NCBI RefSeq assembly: GCF_036084755.1
Contig: NZ_CP107968.1
Coordinates: 8,537,510 to 8,601,509 of the forward strand
Reading direction: 5' to 3'
DNA from: Streptomyces sp. NBC_00370
GTDB lineage: Bacteria > Actinomycetota > Actinomycetes > Streptomycetales > Streptomycetaceae
Length of the DNA stretch: 64,000 nucleotides
The notes under the pieces are model-generated. The model made no database searches. It was not told the DNA's origin and saw nothing but the letters and a program-made list of their open reading frames with translations. Each line of letters opens with the position of its first letter. The stretch's first letter is position 1. The position numbers and the translations under genes are program-made. Shown here one piece after another: positions 60,481-64,000 of this stretch.

Positions 60481-60921
60481 TCAGTCCTCGAAGAGGCGGT
60501 CAAGGAGGGCGAATGCCTCGCGCAGGCGGGTGCGCTCCTCGTCGCTGTAGCGGTCCTGGAGGGCCTCGGCCAGCCACTCGCGGCGCGCAGATCGGTCCCC
60601 CTCAACCTGTTGGCGGCCCGTCTCGGTCAGATCGATGACCCGACGGCGCCCGTCCGTAGGATGCGGCCGACGCTCGATCAGACCCTGCTCCTCCAGCGCC
60701 GACAGCTTCGTCGCCATTGACTGAGTGCGGATCTTCTCCGCAGCCGCCAGGGCCGACGCCGTAGTCGGGCCTTCCCTTTCCAGGCGCAGCATCACCGACA
60801 GCAGGCCGGGCGCGATGTCCTCGGCCGAGCGCAACTCACGCAACCGGCGCCGCAGACGACCGACCAGGCTACGCAACTCACTGGAGGCCCGGACCGCGTC
60901 CAGCGAAGTCCCTGAAGTCAT
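60481..60921 (-). CDS. MarR-family transcriptional regulator
   Basis: The 146-residue protein has the winged helix-turn-helix of MarR: LLSVMLRLEREGPTTASALA then AAEKIRTQSMATKLSALEEQ, and the wing RRPHPTDGRRRVIDLTETGR. The start codon lies 2 bp from a perfect 62-bp palindrome, the obvious autoregulatory operator. It heads an operon with an MFS exporter and an isochorismatase-like enzyme, so the inducer may be a phenolic or salicylate-like compound (inference). Confidence 0.92.
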   Translation of the reverse strand: MTSGTSLDAVRASSELRSLVGRLRRRLRELRSAEDIAPGLLSVMLRLEREGPTTASALAAAEKIRTQSMATKLSALEEQGLIERRPHPTDGRRRVIDLTETGRQQVEGDRSARREWLAEALQDRYSDEERTRLREAFALLDRLFED

Positions 60922-60923
60922 GT

Positions 60924-60985
60924 CATGACTGTAGATCTAGTCAGCTAAAACTTGCAAGTTTTAGCTGACTAGATCTACAGTCATG
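60924..60985. promoter_or_regulatory. Perfect 62-bp palindrome at the MarR promoter
   Basis: Bases 60924-60954 are the exact reverse complement of 60955-60985 with no spacer; the centre is AACTTGCAAGTT. It begins 2 bp upstream of the MarR start codon. The inner part (TCAGCTAAAACTTGCAAG) looks like a MarR/SlyA-type operator. The symmetry beyond the operator core is unusually long. Confidence 0.9.
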
Positions 60986-61450
60986 TGCACTCTTCGACCG
61001 CCTTGATCGGGGAGACATGCCCTAGCTGAGGCTGCCCCGGGCCCCTGGCCGACCTGCGGCAGCGGGTTGCACCATGCGGTGCACCACCGGTTTCATCATG
61101 CGTTGCACCCCGCGACCGGCCGGTCCTGCATTCCCGCAGGTCACCACACGGTTTTCTGTGGTGAGGTCGCAGACTTCCCCCGTAGCGACCGCTTTTTTCC
61201 TCTGTGAGTTGAGGAGAGGGAGGGATGTGGTTGGCGGGCGCGGCCGGGGAACGAAGCCGCTCGCCGCTGGGGCTCCCCTGGGGCGAGCCGCCGCGCTGAG
61301 CCGGCGACGAAACGGTGGGGCATGGTCAGGGGGGCGGGGGCGTGGTCGAAGCCGCGCACCCCCCGCCATCCGCTGTCCAGGACGTCGGCCCGCCATGATT
61401 CTCGCGTCGCCGAGAGGCAGACCGTCTGCGGCTTTCCTGTTGTGCACGAG

Positions 61451-61520
61451 GTTGCGCTGGAAGTTGCGCCAAGGTGTTGCGGCTTGAAGTTGCACGAGGG
61501 GTTGCGCTGGGAGTTGCGCG
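61451..61520. repeat. Iteron-like GTTGC direct repeats, 12-13 bp period
   Basis: GTTGC starts at 61451, 61463, 61476, 61489, 61501 and 61513, six copies spaced 12, 13, 13, 12 and 12 bp. A typical unit is GTTGCGCTGGAA. The mixed spacing breaks reading frames, so a coding repeat is unlikely. The layout resembles iterons or a cluster of protein-binding sites. Confidence 0.7.
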
Positions 61521-61762
61521 CCGCTGCGTGCTCTCTGGATGTCCGCGGAGGTCAGCACGTGTTCTGGGTGTGGTCGGGGTGCTGACATTCCCGTTGCGGC
61601 CGCTTGTGCCCATGTACCTGTGTGAGTAGAGGAAGAGAAGGGCGGGGTGGGCGGGGCGAACCGCTGCCGGGAACCGGGCCGCACAGCGTTGTTGCGCGGC
61701 GGCGGGGCCGCCGCGCCGTCGCCGGGCGCCGATCCCCGGCAGCAGCGGGGCGGTGGGAAAAG

Positions 61763-61783
61763 TGTGGCCCAGTGGGCCACACG
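61763..61783. terminator. 9-bp stem hairpin
   Basis: GTGTGGCCC (61763-61771) and GGGCCACAC (61775-61783) pair perfectly around AGT. Located between the repeats and the helicase end, it may serve as a second terminator. Confidence 0.45.
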
Positions 61784-61802
61784 TTTGCGCCGGCAGCACG
61801 GA

Positions 61803-61826
61803 GCCCCGGACGCCGTCGTCCGGGGC
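61803..61826 (-). terminator. Helicase gene terminator hairpin
   Basis: GCCCCGGACG (61803-61812) and CGTCCGGGGC (61817-61826) form a perfect 10-bp stem with a 4-nt loop, 49 bp past the stop of the minus-strand helicase gene. Confidence 0.65.
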
Positions 61827-61875
61827 GTCATGCACTTCGCCTGACGCCAGGTCCAACGACCAACGGCGAGCAGCG

Positions 61876-64000
61876 TCACGCCCAGTCCATGCCGAGTTCG
61901 GCGAGGGCGGCGAGCTGTTCGGCGGTGAGTTTGTCCCGTCTCTGTTTGGCGTTGCTCAGAAATACGCCCAGTCGTACGGGCACCGGTTCCGTCTCGCCGT
62001 CGACCGTGATCTCCAGGACGGTTCCGCGGGGTACGGGCCGCCTGCCCTCCCGTTCGACCCACTGGGCAAGGGCTGCCAGACCCCGCTGGAACGCAGCCTG
62101 CGCCTTGCTCTGGCCCTTGCCCGACCCTTTGGCAGCAGAGGTGCCTGTCGGTGCGGGAGGCGGCGCCTGGGCGGGCCTCACGCCCAGGCCGGTCAGTCGT
62201 TCCTGCTGCTCGGTCGACAACTGGGCCCAGGTGCCCGGCTTTTCCTGTCGGGCGAGCCAGCGTCCGAGGTCGTCGCCCTCGAAGCGCACGCCCGGCTCGA
62301 TAGCCGGCAGGACACCGTCGGCGTCGACCAGATCCGCGAGGACCCGATAGTGGCGTTGCCAGTCCAGCGGCCAGGGGCAGCACCAGTCCGGGTCGATCGC
62401 CGCCAGCTGCTCCGCGCGCGCCGCTGCCCGCTCCGGGTCCTTTCCGAGGCCGCCTTTGCGGCGGAGGTTCGCCAGGTGCTGCCCTACCGGTACCCCCACC
62501 TCACCCGCGCTCTCACTCCCACCGTCACTCCCGCGCTCGCCCCAGACGGCGTCCTGACGGGGGGCAAGGTGTCCCATGGCCCGCCGGTAGGACCGCAGCG
62601 CGGCCAGTTTGTTCTCCCAAGCTTCGTCGCCCGGCTCCCAAACCATGCCGGCTTCCGGGGCGTCCAGCAGTTCCTTGCGCCGCGCCTCGAGCTCCCCGGC
62701 CCGCAGCGCCTTGCGCTGTGTGTGCACCCATCTGCCGAGCGGGAAATTCTTCGTCACGCCGACCTGGGTCTCGGTGTCGTAGGGGACGGCGTGAAGCCCG
62801 GTGATCTCGTTCTGTGCACGCCAGCGCAGGAGTGCCTGGTAGCCCTCCAGCCACACCAGAGACTCCGGCCGGTAGACCCGGGTGCGCAGAAAAGCCGCGA
62901 TGGTCGCCGCGTCGCGGGGGCTGGAGAAGTGCAGCAGCGCCGACTCGGCAGCAGCCTGAGTGTCGTCCTGCTCCTGGTCCTCGCCGTCGCCCTCCCCGGC
63001 GACGCCGACGACCTGTCCGTCCGAGTCCCGCTTCAGGTGCGCCGTGCGCTGCCGGCTGCTACGGGACAGGGCACGGGAGGCGAGCTGCTCGACAAGGCGT
63101 TCATCATGACTGCGCAGCCCGTTCAATACAGCTACAAGGGGTGCATACGCGGCACTGGCGACCATGTCGGTGGGGTCTTCGTCGGGCTCGAGGAAGACGG
63201 GCACGATGATCCTGGCGGTCTTCTGCGTGCCGTCCGGGTTGGGCCGGAGCGCCCGGCCGATGTTCTGCACGATCTCCACCTGGGACCCACGGGTGTCGGC
63301 GAAACAGATGGCCTCCACACCTCGCTCGCCGACGATGTCGACGCCCTCGCCCAGGACTCGAACCGACGCGAGGAACGCCCGGTGCACCCGCTTGCCGTTG
63401 GCGTCGATGCCGTTGGCGAACTGGCGGATCGTCTCCCGGCGTTCGGACACGAGGTGGTCGCCGCACAGCCACGCGGACCACACCCGCTCCGGGGGCACGT
63501 GCCGGCCGGCTTCTAGTTCGTACAGTTCCGCGTCGATCGACGACGCAGGGAGCGCCTCCGCTTTCGTCAGGTCGTCGTCGGACGCCTCGGTGACGTACAG
63601 CTCCGCGGCCGTCTGAGGCAGCTTCTCCGAGAACGCGGCCGCCTCTTCAACTCTCTGGTGGAACGTCATGATTGTTTTCAGGTTCCGCGCGGCCGCGTGC
63701 TCCAGGAGTGCGGTCTGCAACAGCGCCAGGCGCCGGCCGCGCCGGGCCTCTTCCGACTCCCCGAGAACGGGGGAGGGGTCGCGGATCTCCAGGACGTCGA
63801 TCTCGAACCCGGCGAGGATCTCGCGCTCGATCGCCTCGCTCAGGCCGAGTTCGGCCAGCCATGCGCCGTACGTGCCCTCCGTGTCGTCGGCCATGGTCGC
63901 GATCTCCAGCGGCTGGCCGTCCTTGCCTCTCTGCGGCCGGGGTGCGGCGAGGATGCGTGGGGTGGCGGTGAGGTAGAGCCGGAAGTCCGCCGGGATGCGG
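61876..64000 (-). CDS. Superfamily 2 DEAD/DEAH helicase with helicase-associated domains, 5' end outside the window
   Basis: The minus-strand frame is open from the window end to 61876 (>700 residues). Motif III appears as FRLYLTATPRILAAP at the window edge. The C-terminal helicase lobe has VLGEGVDIVG (motif V) and EIVQNIGRALRPNPDG (motif VI). Then come several helicase-associated repeats, each with Trp/Leu-rich text (LGRWVHTQRKALRAGELEAR, DDLGRWLARQEKPGTWAQLS), ending LTAEQLAALAELGMDWA. Walker A lies outside the window. Such helicases are common near Streptomyces chromosome ends and on linear plasmids, with proposed roles in terminal replication or DNA transfer. A relic of a related gene end lies at 22555. 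Confidence 0.92.
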   Translation of the reverse strand, partial: RIPADFRLYLTATPRILAAPRPQRGKDGQPLEIATMADDTEGTYGAWLAELGLSEAIEREILAGFEIDVLEIRDPSPVLGESEEARRGRRLALLQTALLEHAAARNLKTIMTFHQRVEEAAAFSEKLPQTAAELYVTEASDDDLTKAEALPASSIDAELYELEAGRHVPPERVWSAWLCGDHLVSERRETIRQFANGIDANGKRVHRAFLASVRVLGEGVDIVGERGVEAICFADTRGSQVEIVQNIGRALRPNPDGTQKTARIIVPVFLEPDEDPTDMVASAAYAPLVAVLNGLRSHDERLVEQLASRALSRSSRQRTAHLKRDSDGQVVGVAGEGDGEDQEQDDTQAAAESALLHFSSPRDAATIAAFLRTRVYRPESLVWLEGYQALLRWRAQNEITGLHAVPYDTETQVGVTKNFPLGRWVHTQRKALRAGELEARRKELLDAPEAGMVWEPGDEAWENKLAALRSYRRAMGHLAPRQDAVWGERGSDGGSESAGEVGVPVGQHLANLRRKGGLGKDPERAAARAEQLAAIDPDWCCPWPLDWQRHYRVLADLVDADGVLPAIEPGVRFEGDDLGRWLARQEKPGTWAQLSTEQQERLTGLGVRPAQAPPPAPTGTSAAKGSGKGQSKAQAAFQRGLAALAQWVEREGRRPVPRGTVLEITVDGETEPVPVRLGVFLSNAKQRRDKLTAEQLAALAELGMDWA

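Larger units (their letters stand above)
60986..61875. other. Gap between MarR promoter and helicase with no supported gene
   Basis: About 890 bp. Contains short repeats (61451-61520), two hairpins (61763, 61803) and the near-copies GGTTGCACCATGCGGTGCAC and ATCATGCGTTGCACCCC at 61064-61105. Arg/Pro/Ala-rich open frames occur on both strands, but none resembles a known protein. Confidence 0.5.

Noticed and set aside
60924..60985. Chromosome telomere or linear-plasmid end
   Set aside because: A single palindrome lies between a MarR gene and ordinary DNA. Streptomyces telomeres have many short palindromes at a physical end, and the sequence continues on both sides.
61022..62383. 453-residue minus-strand frame overlapping the helicase
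   Set aside because: Half of it overlaps the well-supported helicase in another frame and the rest is Arg/Pro-rich with no motif.
1..64000. tRNA or rRNA genes
   Set aside because: Scanning for GGTTCGA-type T loops with acceptor pairing and for rRNA signatures gave nothing convincing, including near the recombinase; a dedicated search tool would be decisive.

Overview
The window is high-GC actinomycete DNA and almost certainly comes from a Streptomyces chromosome arm. The evidence is the strong G/C bias at third codon positions, the GGAGG-like ribosome sites, and families typical of Streptomyces: PF04672 S-adenosyl methyltransferase, HATPase regulators, ABC-F antibiotic-resistance ATPases, MmpS-like protein, NarL-type two-component systems and a terminal-type helicase with helicase-associated domains. 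The density of transposase relics and broken genes fits an accessory arm rather than the core. No rRNA, tRNA or CRISPR array was seen.

Region by region. 0-9.6 kb: the tail of a secreted lectin, gene relics, an epoxide hydrolase, an ABC-2 exporter divergent from a sensor kinase/response regulator pair, an IS3/IS30 graveyard that cuts a molybdopterin oxidoreductase, and an SDR/MarR divergent pair with a 16-bp inverted-repeat operator. 9.6-23.7 kb: a mobile island with a tyrosine recombinase and its overlapping partner, small membrane proteins, an IS5 copy, a SpoIIE-type sensor phosphatase destroyed by frameshifts and by a complete IS701 element (17-bp terminal repeats, CTAG target duplication), a KAP P-loop NTPase with a nuclease-like N-terminus, and an IS3 remnant.

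23.8-38.5 kb is the most unusual part. It is a long minus-strand block of mostly overlapping or tightly spaced genes carrying seven Nudix domains in four proteins: a tandem Nudix, a methyltransferase-Nudix fusion, a GNAT-Nudix fusion and a triple Nudix. They sit with a PIG-L deacetylase, an aminoglycoside-phosphotransferase-like kinase, an MFS and an ABC exporter. Further upstream lies an overlapping operon of a small protein, a zincin-like protein, an epimerase read through into a GntR helix-turn-helix, and a NYN nuclease. I read this as an uncharacterised small-molecule tailoring/export or nucleotide-processing locus. Two of its genes carry single frameshifts.

38.8-43.2 kb holds Streptomyces-specific regulatory genes (ATP-binding protein, PF04672 methyltransferase, two paralogous unknowns). 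43.4-44.0 kb is a toxin-antitoxin pair. 44.0-47.1 kb is a decayed, repeat-rich zone ending in a tiny gene for a secreted Cys-pair peptide. 47.6-51.2 kb carries two ABC-F ribosome-protection-type ATPases behind a possible attenuator leader. 51.2-57.6 kb is a TetR, antiporter, MFS, hydrolase and SDR set. 58.5-61.0 kb is an isochorismatase-like, MFS and MarR operon whose promoter is a perfect 62-bp palindrome. The window ends inside a large helicase gene preceded by a stretch with iteron-like repeats.
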